Positions 45,080 through 53,276 of a stretch of 64,000 nucleotides of DNA are shown here, piece by piece (position 1 is the first letter of the stretch; each line of letters opens with the position of its first letter). The translations under genes and the position numbers were made by a program. The DNA is taken from contig JAIBCL010000008.1 in assembly GCA_019694165.1 (NCBI GenBank), positions 186,001 through 250,000 on the forward strand, read 5' to 3'. This DNA is from Verrucomicrobiaceae bacterium. Its GTDB lineage: Bacteria; Verrucomicrobiota; Verrucomicrobiia; Verrucomicrobiales; Verrucomicrobiaceae. The notes under the pieces were generated by a model that was not told the origin of the DNA, searched no databases, and saw only the letters and a program-made list of their open reading frames with translations.

Positions 45080-47413
45080 ATGAAAGCCGCACTCACACTC
45101 ATCTTCTTCGCGCTCGGCTCGCTCGTTCGTGGGGTCGAGGCACCGCCGGAGGAAGATCCGACGGTGAAACAGCGCGGGCCGTTTTACTCGGGGTGCATCC
45201 GGTGGCGCAGCGATGAGGATGTGATCGGCTACAAGGGGATCGTCATCACGCTGGGCAAGAATGCGGATGCGTTTGTTTGTTACGACTCGGAGTTGGTGCG
45301 GATGTCGCTTGGCTGGGTCACGGACGGGAAGCGATTTGGGCTCACCGTGCCGCGTTTCAACTCACCGCCGCCGAAGGTGGCGGGCACGGTGATCTTTGGC
45401 ACGGCGAAGACCCCGGGCTGGGCGAGCGATGGCACCTTCGCTGACCCACGCGAGGGCAAACGCGGGCCGCTTCCGAGGGATTGGGCGCATCACAAGGGGC
45501 TGTATGTTCATGGCAAACAGGTCGTGCTGAACTATTCGGTGGGCGCGGTGGATGTGCTGGAGTTGCCGGGGTTTGAGCGCGTGGAGAAGTGGCCGGTGTT
45601 TACACGCACGATTCAAACAGCGACCGATGCGAAGGAACTCGCACTCACGGTGATGCATGTCCAAGGCGCGGTGCTGGAGCCGATGGAGTCTGGCGTGATC
45701 GTGCGCAATCCGACGAGCGGAGAGACTTTCCTCGCGGCTTGTGAAGGCGGCATCGGCGCGACGTGGGATGCGCGCGCGGGTTCGGTGACATTGAAGCTGG
45801 CGTCGGTGGTGGCGAATCAACCGATTCGGATCGACATCGCGGCGCTTGGCAAAACCAACGAGGCACCGAACGAAGCGCTCGCGCTGTCGCCGATGATCAC
45901 CGATTTGCGCCCGCTCACTCGCGGCGGTGCGCCGCTCTGGCCGCAGCCGGTGATCACGAAGGGCGAGCGTGCGAAGGACGACGCGGCCTATGTCGTGGAT
46001 CGCATCACCGAGCCTGTGAAGAATCCGTGGAAGGCCGACACCCTCTTCGGTGGCTTTGATTTCTTCGCCGATGGTCGCGCCGCCGTGTGCACCGCGCAGG
46101 GCGAGGTGTGGGTGGTGTCCGGGATTGATGACCAACTCGACAAACTCGAATGGCGACGTTTTGCCAGCGGACTCTTCCAGCCGCTCGGCCTGCGCATCGT
46201 GCGCAATGAAGTCTATGTGATGGGCCGCGATCAGATCACACGCCTGCGCGATCTGAATGGCGATGGCGAGGCCGACAGCTACGAGAACTTCAACAACGAC
46301 ACGATCCTCTCCACCAACGCCGCCGACTACAACCTTGACCTGCAGACCGACAGCGCGGGCAATTTCTATTTTGGCAAAGCGACGCCGTGGCTGCCGGACA
46401 TCACCACGCCGCATCAGGGCGTGCTCTTCAAAGTATCGCCCGATGGTTCGAAGTCCGAGATCATCGCGACCGGACTGCGTGTGCCAAACGGTGTCACCAT
46501 CGGTCCGCACGATGAGATTGCCGTGAGCGATCAGCAGGGCCACTGGCAGCCATCGAGCAAACTCGACATCATTCATCCCGGCGGTTTCTACGGCATGATG
46601 CCCTCCGCGCAGCATGAGATCGCGATGACGTGGAATGATCAAGTCATCAACGTGAACCCCAGCGACCCCGCCGTGCGCAGGCAGCTCGGCTTCATCGGTT
46701 ACGGCCCGAAGAATCCCGTGCCGAAGGGTTATGAACGACCGCTCGCGTGGTTGCCGTGGTCAGTGGACAATTCCAGCGGCGCACCCTTCTGGGCGGTGAC
46801 AGACAAGTGGGGGCCGCTCAGCCAGCAGCTCCTTTTCACCAGCTACGGACGCTGCGCGCTCTTCGCCACACTGCGCCACAAGGTCGGCGATCTCGAACAA
46901 GCCGCGATGGTGCCGATGAGCCTGCCCTTTGACACCGGCATCATGCGCGGACGAGTGCATCCGTTGGACAAGCAAGTCTATGTCGCTGGACTCCGCGGCT
47001 GGCTCACCACTGCGCAACGCGCAGGCGGACTCTTCCGCGTGCGCTACACCGGCAAGCCCGCCGATCTGCCCATCGATTTCACGGTGAAGACAAGCGGCAT
47101 CGAACTGCGCTTCTCCGATCCGCTCGATCCACAAAGCACCGCCGACCTCACCAACTTCAAAGCCGAGCGCTGGAACTACTTCTACAGCGGCAACTACTAC
47201 TCCGCCGAATACTCCGTCATCCATCCGAAAGACCCGAAGCACGACGTTCTCGCCATCCAGTCCGCCAAACTCTCCACCGACGCGCGCACCCTAACGCTCG
47301 ACATCGCCGACATGCGCAAAAGCCACCAACTCCAGCTCAATCTCAAACTTCGCTGCGCCGATGGAAGAGCGATTGAACGCGTGATGTATCTCACTGTGCC
47401 GGTGCTGGAGTGA
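45080..47413 (+). CDS. Secreted beta-propeller protein (DUF6797-type)
   Basis: Large secreted protein of 777 residues. A signal peptide (MKAALTLIFFALGSLVRG) is followed by an N-terminal beta domain (about 25-300). A six-bladed-type propeller follows (about 310-690): GGFDFFADGRAAVCTAQGEV, LNGDGEADSYENFNNDT, LQTDSAGNFYFGKATPW and TGLRVPNGVTIGPHDEIAVSD. The last 100 residues form a beta domain rich in Asp and Lys. The architecture resembles the DUF6797/PQQ-sugar-dehydrogenase-like proteins common in this phylum, which lack a heme CxxCH here. Substrate unknown. A truncated paralogue tail lies 760 bases downstream (48176-48376). The start is at 45080, the signal-peptide Met; an upstream in-frame ATG would add residues without a signal. 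Confidence 0.8.
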   Translation: MKAALTLIFFALGSLVRGVEAPPEEDPTVKQRGPFYSGCIRWRSDEDVIGYKGIVITLGKNADAFVCYDSELVRMSLGWVTDGKRFGLTVPRFNSPPPKVAGTVIFGTAKTPGWASDGTFADPREGKRGPLPRDWAHHKGLYVHGKQVVLNYSVGAVDVLELPGFERVEKWPVFTRTIQTATDAKELALTVMHVQGAVLEPMESGVIVRNPTSGETFLAACEGGIGATWDARAGSVTLKLASVVANQPIRIDIAALGKTNEAPNEALALSPMITDLRPLTRGGAPLWPQPVITKGERAKDDAAYVVDRITEPVKNPWKADTLFGGFDFFADGRAAVCTAQGEVWVVSGIDDQLDKLEWRRFASGLFQPLGLRIVRNEVYVMGRDQITRLRDLNGDGEADSYENFNNDTILSTNAADYNLDLQTDSAGNFYFGKATPWLPDITTPHQGVLFKVSPDGSKSEIIATGLRVPNGVTIGPHDEIAVSDQQGHWQPSSKLDIIHPGGFYGMMPSAQHEIAMTWNDQVINVNPSDPAVRRQLGFIGYGPKNPVPKGYERPLAWLPWSVDNSSGAPFWAVTDKWGPLSQQLLFTSYGRCALFATLRHKVGDLEQAAMVPMSLPFDTGIMRGRVHPLDKQVYVAGLRGWLTTAQRAGGLFRVRYTGKPADLPIDFTVKTSGIELRFSDPLDPQSTADLTNFKAERWNYFYSGNYYSAEYSVIHPKDPKHDVLAIQSAKLSTDARTLTLDIADMRKSHQLQLNLKLRCADGRAIERVMYLTVPVLE

Positions 47414-47451
47414 TGTGCCATCCTCGTCACTCCACCACGAGGGCGACGCGA

Positions 47452-47793
47452 TCAGCCACCCCGATTCACACGCACCAACAGGCCTTTCAACTCCGTCAAG
47501 CCTTCGAGTTGGACGTGAATGTTTGCTGCCAAAGCAGCAAAATCAGGATTGTCCGTGCAGACAATGATGCCCTCGTGGTCGGGTCTGATGCGATGGCGCC
47601 GGATGAAGTCCTTGCGATTGTGCGTGAGCACAGCCCGACCCACCTGGCAGGCGAACTCCAGCACCTCTTCATCCGGGATGCCTTCGTTGGCCTTGCCTGC
47701 ATCGCGTGTGGTCAGCACGTCATGGCCTCGCAGCCTCAGCGCCTCCACCACAGGCAGCGGGAAGTTCTCGTTGGAATACAGTCGCGCGATCAT
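47452..47793 (-). CDS. DUF5615 PIN-like toxin
   Basis: Small protein of 113 residues. It opens with MIARLYSNENFPLPVVEALR, the acidic first motif of the DUF5615/Mut7-C PIN-like family. It continues with GHDVLTTRDAGKANEG, DEEVLEFACQVGRAVLTHNRKDF and a later conserved acidic patch. The family is the toxin half of DUF433-linked toxin-antitoxin modules and is expected to be a ribonuclease. It overlaps the DUF433 gene by four bases (ATGA), as such pairs usually do. It lies on the minus strand, between a complete beta-propeller gene and the severed tail of a paralogue. Toxicity has not been shown for this copy. Confidence 0.82.
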   Translation of the reverse strand: MIARLYSNENFPLPVVEALRLRGHDVLTTRDAGKANEGIPDEEVLEFACQVGRAVLTHNRKDFIRRHRIRPDHEGIIVCTDNPDFAALAANIHVQLEGLTELKGLLVRVNRGG

Positions 47794-48125
47794 GAGTCAT
47801 CCCCGTTGGCGGCGATCTCACGGTCCATCTCGTCACGATGACTGCGGGCGTAATTCCAGGCATTGGCGAGGTCTTCGGCGGTCAGACTCGGATACGCTGC
47901 CAGCAGCTCAGCATCGGTCCTGCCGCCACGGCGCAGCGACTCCAGCAGCCACACTGGAATGCGAGTGCGCACGATCCGGGCTGATCCGCCGCAGACACGG
48001 TCATTGAAATCGATTCCAGGATGCGCATCCACCACCTCCAGCGCGACCACTGCCTGCAAACGCATCTGATCCCCTTTGGGCAGGAGCAGTGCGGCATCAC
48101 GGATGGCATCAAAACTGGCGGTCAT
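47790..48125 (-). CDS. DUF433 antitoxin
   Basis: Protein of 111 residues of the DUF433 family, the usual antitoxin paired with DUF5615. The core is VVDAHPGIDFNDRVCGGSARIVRTRIPVW followed by a helix-turn-helix-like stretch (LRRGGRTDAELLAAYPSLTAEDLANAWNYA), the DNA-binding part that would autoregulate the module. The N-terminal 40 residues contain ALLLPKGDQMRLQAVVALEV, a region seen in longer DUF433 proteins. First gene of the two-gene unit and translationally coupled to the toxin. Its 5' edge lies only 50 bases from the truncated propeller fragment. Confidence 0.82.
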   Translation of the reverse strand: MTASFDAIRDAALLLPKGDQMRLQAVVALEVVDAHPGIDFNDRVCGGSARIVRTRIPVWLLESLRRGGRTDAELLAAYPSLTAEDLANAWNYARSHRDEMDREIAANGDDS

Positions 48126-48175
48126 GGGTGGAGATTAGCACATAGACGCGAACTGGGGAAAATGTTTCATGGCAC

Positions 48176-48376
48176 CAGAAGCACGACGTCCTCACCATCC
48201 AGTCCGCCAAGCTCTCCCCCGACGCGCGCACGCTCACGCTCGACATCGCCGACATGCGCAAGAGCCAGCAACTCCAGCTCAACCTCAAGCTCCGAGCCGC
48301 CGACGGGAGAACGATTGAGCGGGTGACGTATCTCACCGTGCCGGTGCTCGCGCCGCTCAAGTCGCAGGCGAATTGA
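48176..48376 (+). pseudogene. Orphan 3' fragment of a beta-propeller paralogue
   Basis: The plus-strand frame reads KHDVLTIQSAKLSPDARTLT onward and ends LTVPVLAPLKSQAN-stop. It matches the last 58 codons of the propeller protein at 45080-47413 at about 87% of bases, mostly with silent differences. It has no start codon, signal sequence or upstream part of the gene. The homology begins abruptly at the codon for Lys in KHDVL. I read it as the surviving tail of a tandem paralogue whose front was lost when, or before, the toxin-antitoxin module settled there. Confidence 0.85.
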
Positions 48377-48471
48377 GCCTGTGGGTTCCGCGACGTGGTT
48401 GGCGGAATTGCGTGAGGCGGCAATGTTGAGCGTTGATGCGCTGTGGCTGAACTGCGGCGTTGCGCGGGATA

Positions 48472-50109
48472 CTACCCTTTTTCTCCAGGCACCTTGTCAG
48501 TGAGCTTGTTGATGGTCTCCAGCAGTTGCTTGATGATGTCCTGGGGCAGATCGGGAGCGGCGGCATCCAGAGTGGTCTCCGGTGGCACGGAGAAGGGGCG
48601 GAGTATTTCGAGAGCTTGGAGGGCAGCTTCACCTTTGAGATTTCCGATGTCAAGGCCAGCACCCAGCGTCAAGGCATCCGCGCAAGAGTCGTAGCAGGCG
48701 GCCAGACGCAGGGCGTAGCGGAAGATTTGCACCAGCACGCGCAGCAGGAAGGCGAGCATGAGAAGGATGCCGATTCGCAACACGAAGAAGTTGACCAAGC
48801 GCTGGAAGGACGGGTTCTCGAACCAGACTTTGGAATGGTCGGAATTTGGTTCGGGCCTGAGTGAGAGAAGGTCGTCTTTGGTTTTGTTGAGTTTGGATTC
48901 AGCTCTATCGAGGATATCCTTTTTCTGAGCAATCAGTTGAGCTCTGTCGGGATCAGGGTCGGGTTGCCGCACGGCTTCGTAGTCAGCGGTGGCTTTTTCC
49001 ACTGCGAGGGATTGTTCAGCAACTTGAATGGTAAGTTCCCCCACACGTTGGTCGATCAAGCTTTCGCGGTAAGAACCAAGCAGAAACAGTTGCACCCCAG
49101 TGGCGACACCTACCACGATCGCCGCGAACGCAGCCCATGAGATCAAATGGGAGCGACGTGCCCGTCTTCTCAGTGCATCAATCAGGAACTGGTTCGGGTT
49201 CGCTGGCACAAGGTTTTCGCGCTCGCGGTGACTTGCCCCCTCCCGGACCCATGCAAGAGCGCGGAGGATCAACATGCGTGCTCCGAAAAGAGGCAAGGCG
49301 AAGACCACCACGCGGGTAAGCCACTCGTCGAGATCGGGGGATTCTCCGGTTTGAAGGGCCAAGACCACGGCGACCACAAAGCAGACCAGCGCGAAGGACG
49401 CCTTAGCTTCGCGATGGAGCAGTGGTCGAAATTTGTTCCAATCGATCGACGGCGCATACAGTTTCCCGAAAACGACTAAGGTCGAGAAGATGAGAGCGAG
49501 TGCGGTGAGCGCGAGGCGCTGTGGCTCCAGTAGGCCCACGGGGGTCGTCACTCGCGCCCCGTCCATCTTCATCTCATCTCGATGGTCGTTTACCCACACG
49601 CAGGGTTCTGTCATACCCGTTTTGAGCTTGGGATAGATCAGAAGCTCGACTCCAACGCGCTTTGCAATCTCGTTGAACGGCGGGGCTTGCGGTCCCGTTT
49701 CGTCCCTGGTCTGCTTGTCCCCATTCTCCACCTCCAACTTTCCGGCGATCGCGAAGTGGGCGAAGGCACGACCCGTGAGATAGACATGCACCGTCGTAGG
49801 GGCGAAAAAGAACACAACCAGCAGCGAGGTAACCCAAGGACTCTTCCAGTTCAGCCATGGGGCATCCATCCGCCAGAGCAGGGTATGGAGAAGCATGTGG
49901 AGAGCCAACACGAAGAGAGACCCCCAGCCGAGCAACAGAAGCAGCACCTCGGACTGATGACACGTTCTTGAGTCGAAGACCAAATCAATGGGGACAAAGC
50001 GGGTAGCAGCATCGACGCCGATCCATTCACTAACGAAGCAGAGAAGTCCAATAACGAGCAACACCCCGACTTGCACCCGAGGTGAGAGGATTCGTCTGAG
50101 TGAGGTCAT
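48472..50109 (-). CDS. Large membrane protein of unknown function
   Basis: Inner-membrane protein of 545 residues with about seven hydrophobic spans: LLVIGLLCFVSEWIG, LLLLLGWGSLFVLALHML and VTSLLVVFFFAPTTVHVYL in the first third, two more near 210-255, one near 335 and one near 445. A coiled-coil-prone segment (IQVAEQSLAVEKATADYEAV, then LIAQKKDILDRAESKLNKTKDDLL) lies between the last two, about residues 365-415. I recognise no family. It is followed upstream (5' side) by a secreted protein gene on the same strand, 48 bases apart, so the two are likely an operon of two unknowns. Function is open. Confidence 0.65.
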   Translation of the reverse strand: MTSLRRILSPRVQVGVLLVIGLLCFVSEWIGVDAATRFVPIDLVFDSRTCHQSEVLLLLLGWGSLFVLALHMLLHTLLWRMDAPWLNWKSPWVTSLLVVFFFAPTTVHVYLTGRAFAHFAIAGKLEVENGDKQTRDETGPQAPPFNEIAKRVGVELLIYPKLKTGMTEPCVWVNDHRDEMKMDGARVTTPVGLLEPQRLALTALALIFSTLVVFGKLYAPSIDWNKFRPLLHREAKASFALVCFVVAVVLALQTGESPDLDEWLTRVVVFALPLFGARMLILRALAWVREGASHRERENLVPANPNQFLIDALRRRARRSHLISWAAFAAIVVGVATGVQLFLLGSYRESLIDQRVGELTIQVAEQSLAVEKATADYEAVRQPDPDPDRAQLIAQKKDILDRAESKLNKTKDDLLSLRPEPNSDHSKVWFENPSFQRLVNFFVLRIGILLMLAFLLRVLVQIFRYALRLAACYDSCADALTLGAGLDIGNLKGEAALQALEILRPFSVPPETTLDAAAPDLPQDIIKQLLETINKLTDKVPGEKG

Positions 50110-50157
50110 GGTAGTGGCGGAAGGAATCGAGACAGTGTTGAGGGCTTCTGCGCAGGG

Positions 50158-52080
50158 TCAAAAGCGGAAAGTCTTCTTGATCCAATTTCCCGCCTTCTGC
50201 ACGTTGTTCTCCACGGCTTTGCCGGCGTTCTTCACCTCGCGCCCCACGTTGGTGCCGAAGCGGCCCATCTCGCGTGCCGTGTCACTCGCAGCCTTGGACA
50301 CTGTGCGTTCCGTGTTCTTGCCCGCTCGGCCAACTTCGCGTTCGATATTCTTGCCTGCCACAGTTACTTCGCGCTCCGTGTTGCGGTAGGCGCGGGCTAC
50401 TTCCCGCCCCGCATTTTGGCCCCAGCGCCCGACTTCCGTGGCCGCCTCTCCAGCGGTTTTGGCTGCCTGCATGACTCCATTGAAGACCGCAAGGGCGATC
50501 TTGATGAATTCATTACCCTTACCGAACTCAAGTCCTCCAAGGAGGATGCTAATACTGCCGGGTTTCAAAGATGGGCGCTCGGTGCGCAACTGGGCGGCTT
50601 CCACAGCGGCCGTGCGAGCGGTGATTTCTTCCTTGGCGAGTTTCTCGAACTTCACATCGAACCCAAGGGCGAAGCCCTCCTCATCACGCCATGGGAGATT
50701 CTTGGGGATCAGCGTCGCGCAGGGCATCGGCTCCATCATTCCCTCCGGCAGCAGGCGGCGCGGGGCGGTAGTGATCAGCGGGATGGTTCCGAGGACGTCT
50801 CGTGGCACGGGGATGGTCACTTTGGCCCCCACCTTGGGCACCGCCAAAGTGATCCCGAGCAGGTTGCCCAGCTTGCACTTTCCATCCGATTCCCCTTTCA
50901 GCGTGAGTTCCGCGCCAGGGTCAAGGGTGGGGACGAGGGAGAGCGCGGACGCGGCCTCGTTCGTGGTGAGCATCGTCTTGAAGGCGGCGCTGAAGGTGCC
51001 TTTCTCTGCCTTCACATTGCAGCCGATGCTGGTGCCGATGCCGCCGCTGATGAGCGGGTCCACATGGATGTGGAGATCAGCCTGGGCGCTGGCCTCATAG
51101 GTGCAGGTGACGACCAGCCCCTTCTGGGCATCCCATTTGGCGCTGGGGGTGAGGGTAAGATCACCAGTGCCGTCGTTATTCTGTAGCCAGCAATCGATGC
51201 CGCCTTTGCCGAGGGTTTTGTCGGACCACTTCTGATAAGCGAGGCTGCCGGAGTGTTCCAAAACGGTGGCGTGGGCCTTGATCGGCTTCTTGCCGAGTTC
51301 GTTGATCATGTCTGCCAGGAAAGCTCCGCGGATGAGGAGTTGCGACATGGTCGTGGTGGCCTGCTTTTCATAGGCATCCTTGTTCTCGGACGCCTCCGCA
51401 GGCTGGTCGTAGTCCGCGCAGAGCCAAATGCCATCCTTCACGATGACAGGTGACAGGGCGGAGACTTTCTTTTCAATCTTCGCGGCTTCCGCTTTCACTG
51501 CCAGGATGACGCGCCCTTTGTGCGCCGTCTCGAGCGTGAACTTGTCGTTGTAACTCAAGGGCAGTGAAAAATCCAAGGGCAGCGGAATTTTCAAGGGGAC
51601 GTTCTCCACGTTGAAGGCGGCAGAGAGGGCTTTCTGAGCGAAGCTTTCGGGCACCGAGTCGCTCTTGTTCATCGCCCCAACGAAGTCGATGGCGAAGCTG
51701 AACACGCCGAAGAGACGCCCATCAATGTCGCGTTCGATTTGCTTCCAAGCCAGCTCACCGGCGACATTCAGGGAGATCGGCGTGGCAGCAGAGATGCCCT
51801 CGGCAGTCACCTCCATAGTTAGGGAAATGGAGGTGCCCTTGGATTGAACCGTCACCTTCTTGGCTGTGACGGCTCCTGTTCCGACGGGAATCTTGTTCCC
51901 TGCCAGGCCAGCAGTCATGCTCTGAAGGTGCGCGAGTGGCAAGAAGACGGCCGCGTCCCACTGCTCTGGCTTATCATGGAAGCGTGTTCCTGCCGACGAT
52001 GACGAGGGAGAATTTTGCGCCTGCGTAGTGACGCAAAGAATTATCAATAACGCTGAGCAGATGACGGCGGTTCGGTTCAT
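50158..52080 (-). CDS. Secreted protein of unknown function with repetitive helical tail
   Basis: Exported protein of 640 residues. The signal peptide is MNRTAVICSALLIILCVTTQAQ. The body (about 35-540) is mixed alpha/beta with segments such as PISLNVAGELAWKQIERDID, and a Lys-rich region. The last 95 residues are a degenerate helical repeat with about 11-residue spacing: VGRWGQNAGREVARAYRN, TEREVTVAGKNIEREVGRAG, KNTERTVSKAASDTAREMGR, FGTNVGREVKNAGKAVENNV. This resembles amphipathic apolipoprotein-type or late-embryogenesis repeats that wrap on lipid or coil. No enzyme motif is visible. It is cotranscribed with the membrane protein gene at 48.5-50.1 kb. Function is unknown. Confidence 0.65.
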   Translation of the reverse strand: MNRTAVICSALLIILCVTTQAQNSPSSSSAGTRFHDKPEQWDAAVFLPLAHLQSMTAGLAGNKIPVGTGAVTAKKVTVQSKGTSISLTMEVTAEGISAATPISLNVAGELAWKQIERDIDGRLFGVFSFAIDFVGAMNKSDSVPESFAQKALSAAFNVENVPLKIPLPLDFSLPLSYNDKFTLETAHKGRVILAVKAEAAKIEKKVSALSPVIVKDGIWLCADYDQPAEASENKDAYEKQATTTMSQLLIRGAFLADMINELGKKPIKAHATVLEHSGSLAYQKWSDKTLGKGGIDCWLQNNDGTGDLTLTPSAKWDAQKGLVVTCTYEASAQADLHIHVDPLISGGIGTSIGCNVKAEKGTFSAAFKTMLTTNEAASALSLVPTLDPGAELTLKGESDGKCKLGNLLGITLAVPKVGAKVTIPVPRDVLGTIPLITTAPRRLLPEGMMEPMPCATLIPKNLPWRDEEGFALGFDVKFEKLAKEEITARTAAVEAAQLRTERPSLKPGSISILLGGLEFGKGNEFIKIALAVFNGVMQAAKTAGEAATEVGRWGQNAGREVARAYRNTEREVTVAGKNIEREVGRAGKNTERTVSKAASDTAREMGRFGTNVGREVKNAGKAVENNVQKAGNWIKKTFRF

Positions 52081-52231
52081 GGCCTTTAAATAACGACGCA
52101 GAATTGCGGGATGTGCATTTTCAAATACGAAATTCTGGTTCTTCGTGAGAAGCAATCGGAAGCTGCTCGCCGTTCTCACGTTCACCACAGCGGAGCTTGC
52201 CGAATCTTCACACGGAACTTATTCTCAGCCC

Positions 52232-52459
52232 ATGAGTGATGCACCCCAACTCGACATGACCACCCTGTCGCCCTTCGTGAGCGCGGTGGAAGGGCGATTG
52301 ATGATGGCGTTGAAGTTCTTTGAGCTGGGGCGCTTGTCGCTCGGACAAGCGGCGGAGGTGGCGGGCTACTCGAAGCGGGCGTTTATCGACGTGCTGGGCC
52401 AGTATGGAATCCCGGTGGCGGACTATCCAGCGAGTGAACTTGCCAGCGAAGTCGCATGA
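52232..52459 (+). CDS. UPF0175-family antitoxin
   Basis: Small DNA-binding protein of 75 residues. LMMALKFFELGRLSLGQAAEVAGYSKRAFIDVLGQYGIPVAD is the compact helix-turn-helix core of UPF0175, usually the antitoxin partner of a DUF3368 PIN-type toxin. No DUF3368 gene follows. The next plus-strand frame (TGATG coupling at 52457-52461) stops after about 53 codons and has no PIN residues, and the neighbouring PIN gene lies on the other strand with its own antitoxin. It is probably a solitary or orphaned antitoxin. The start at 52232 is the Met before SDAPQ. Confidence 0.8.
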   Translation: MSDAPQLDMTTLSPFVSAVEGRLMMALKFFELGRLSLGQAAEVAGYSKRAFIDVLGQYGIPVADYPASELASEVA

Positions 52460-52481
52460 TGAAGATCGCTGCCGTCGTCGA

Positions 52482-52913
52482 TCACGGCGTCACACAGACG
52501 AAACCACCGAGCACCGCAAAATCCCGCGCATTGGTCGTGAGCACGGAGCTTATCTGCTCCGCGCGAAACGTCGCTGCGAGCATCGTGTCGAGGATGCGTT
52601 TACGTCCGAGGTAGTGCTGGCGCATCCAGCCGAGGAAGACGGTGATCGAGGGGCCGTCGGGACTGAGTTGATCGATCTCCGGCGAGTTCCACCACGCTTC
52701 AGCGCGGTCGAGGGCTTGCTCCATCGTGAGAGGCTGGCTGAATCGCTTCGGGTCTGTGACCACATGGATGAACTCGGCGAGCACTTGCGGTGCGAGGGCG
52801 AAGCGGTCTCCGGCTGAGCGAAACTGCTGGAGCTTCTGACGCGCAGCGGCGTGATCGGGATGCACGGCGACTTCCGCTGCCACGAGGAACCCGGTATCAA
52901 GCCCGTGCGTCAT
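52482..52913 (-). CDS. PIN-domain ribonuclease toxin (VapC family)
   Basis: PIN-domain protein of 143 residues. The acidic catalytic positions are in LDTGFLVAAEV (D6), VLAEFIHVV (E47), LDTMLAATFRAE (D109) and LTTNARDFAVL (D130). These are the conserved four-acid set of VapC-type endoribonucleases, which typically cut tRNA or rRNA. It overlaps the small antitoxin gene by 17 bases on the minus strand, and converges on the UPF0175 gene. The target RNA cannot be read from sequence. Confidence 0.85.
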   Translation of the reverse strand: MTHGLDTGFLVAAEVAVHPDHAAARQKLQQFRSAGDRFALAPQVLAEFIHVVTDPKRFSQPLTMEQALDRAEAWWNSPEIDQLSPDGPSITVFLGWMRQHYLGRKRILDTMLAATFRAEQISSVLTTNARDFAVLGGFVCVTP

Positions 52914-53115
52914 CCATCATTTCCTCCAGGAGATCGTCGTCGGGGCTGAGGGGTTGCAGCACGGTGCCCAATTGCAGCGGCGGTAGGTCTAGCGCACTGC
53001 GACGCGACTGTCGCTCACGACGCAAGCGTGTGGCCCGCACCAGATGCTCGAGGTGCGATAACTCACTCAAGCCAAGTCCAGGCACCGCAATTTCGATTTC
53101 AGCAAGGGTGCTCAT
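52897..53115 (-). CDS. Antitoxin paired with VapC-like toxin
   Basis: Acidic-ended protein of 72 residues. An N-terminal helix (LAEIEIAVPGLGLSELSHLEHLVRA) is followed by a basic stretch (TRLRRERQSRRSALDLPP) and a short acidic end (SPDDDLLEEMMDDARA). Such a shape fits VapB-type antitoxins, where the C-terminus wraps the toxin. The basic central segment could bind operator DNA. Function is inferred from its overlap with the PIN gene and its size; no domain can be named with certainty. First gene of the unit. Confidence 0.7.
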   Translation of the reverse strand: MSTLAEIEIAVPGLGLSELSHLEHLVRATRLRRERQSRRSALDLPPLQLGTVLQPLSPDDDLLEEMMDDARA

Positions 53116-53276
53116 GGCCGATGAGCATACGTGGCCAGCTCGAACTTACAACCATTCGTCATCATGCGTCGAAGCCAATTCGACTGCCACAAATGAATGA
53201 GAGCCAGCAATGCGCACCGCGTTATCAGGCGACAGCAGCGCCTGAGACTCCGTTGCCCTCCTCTTCCAGCCAAACC

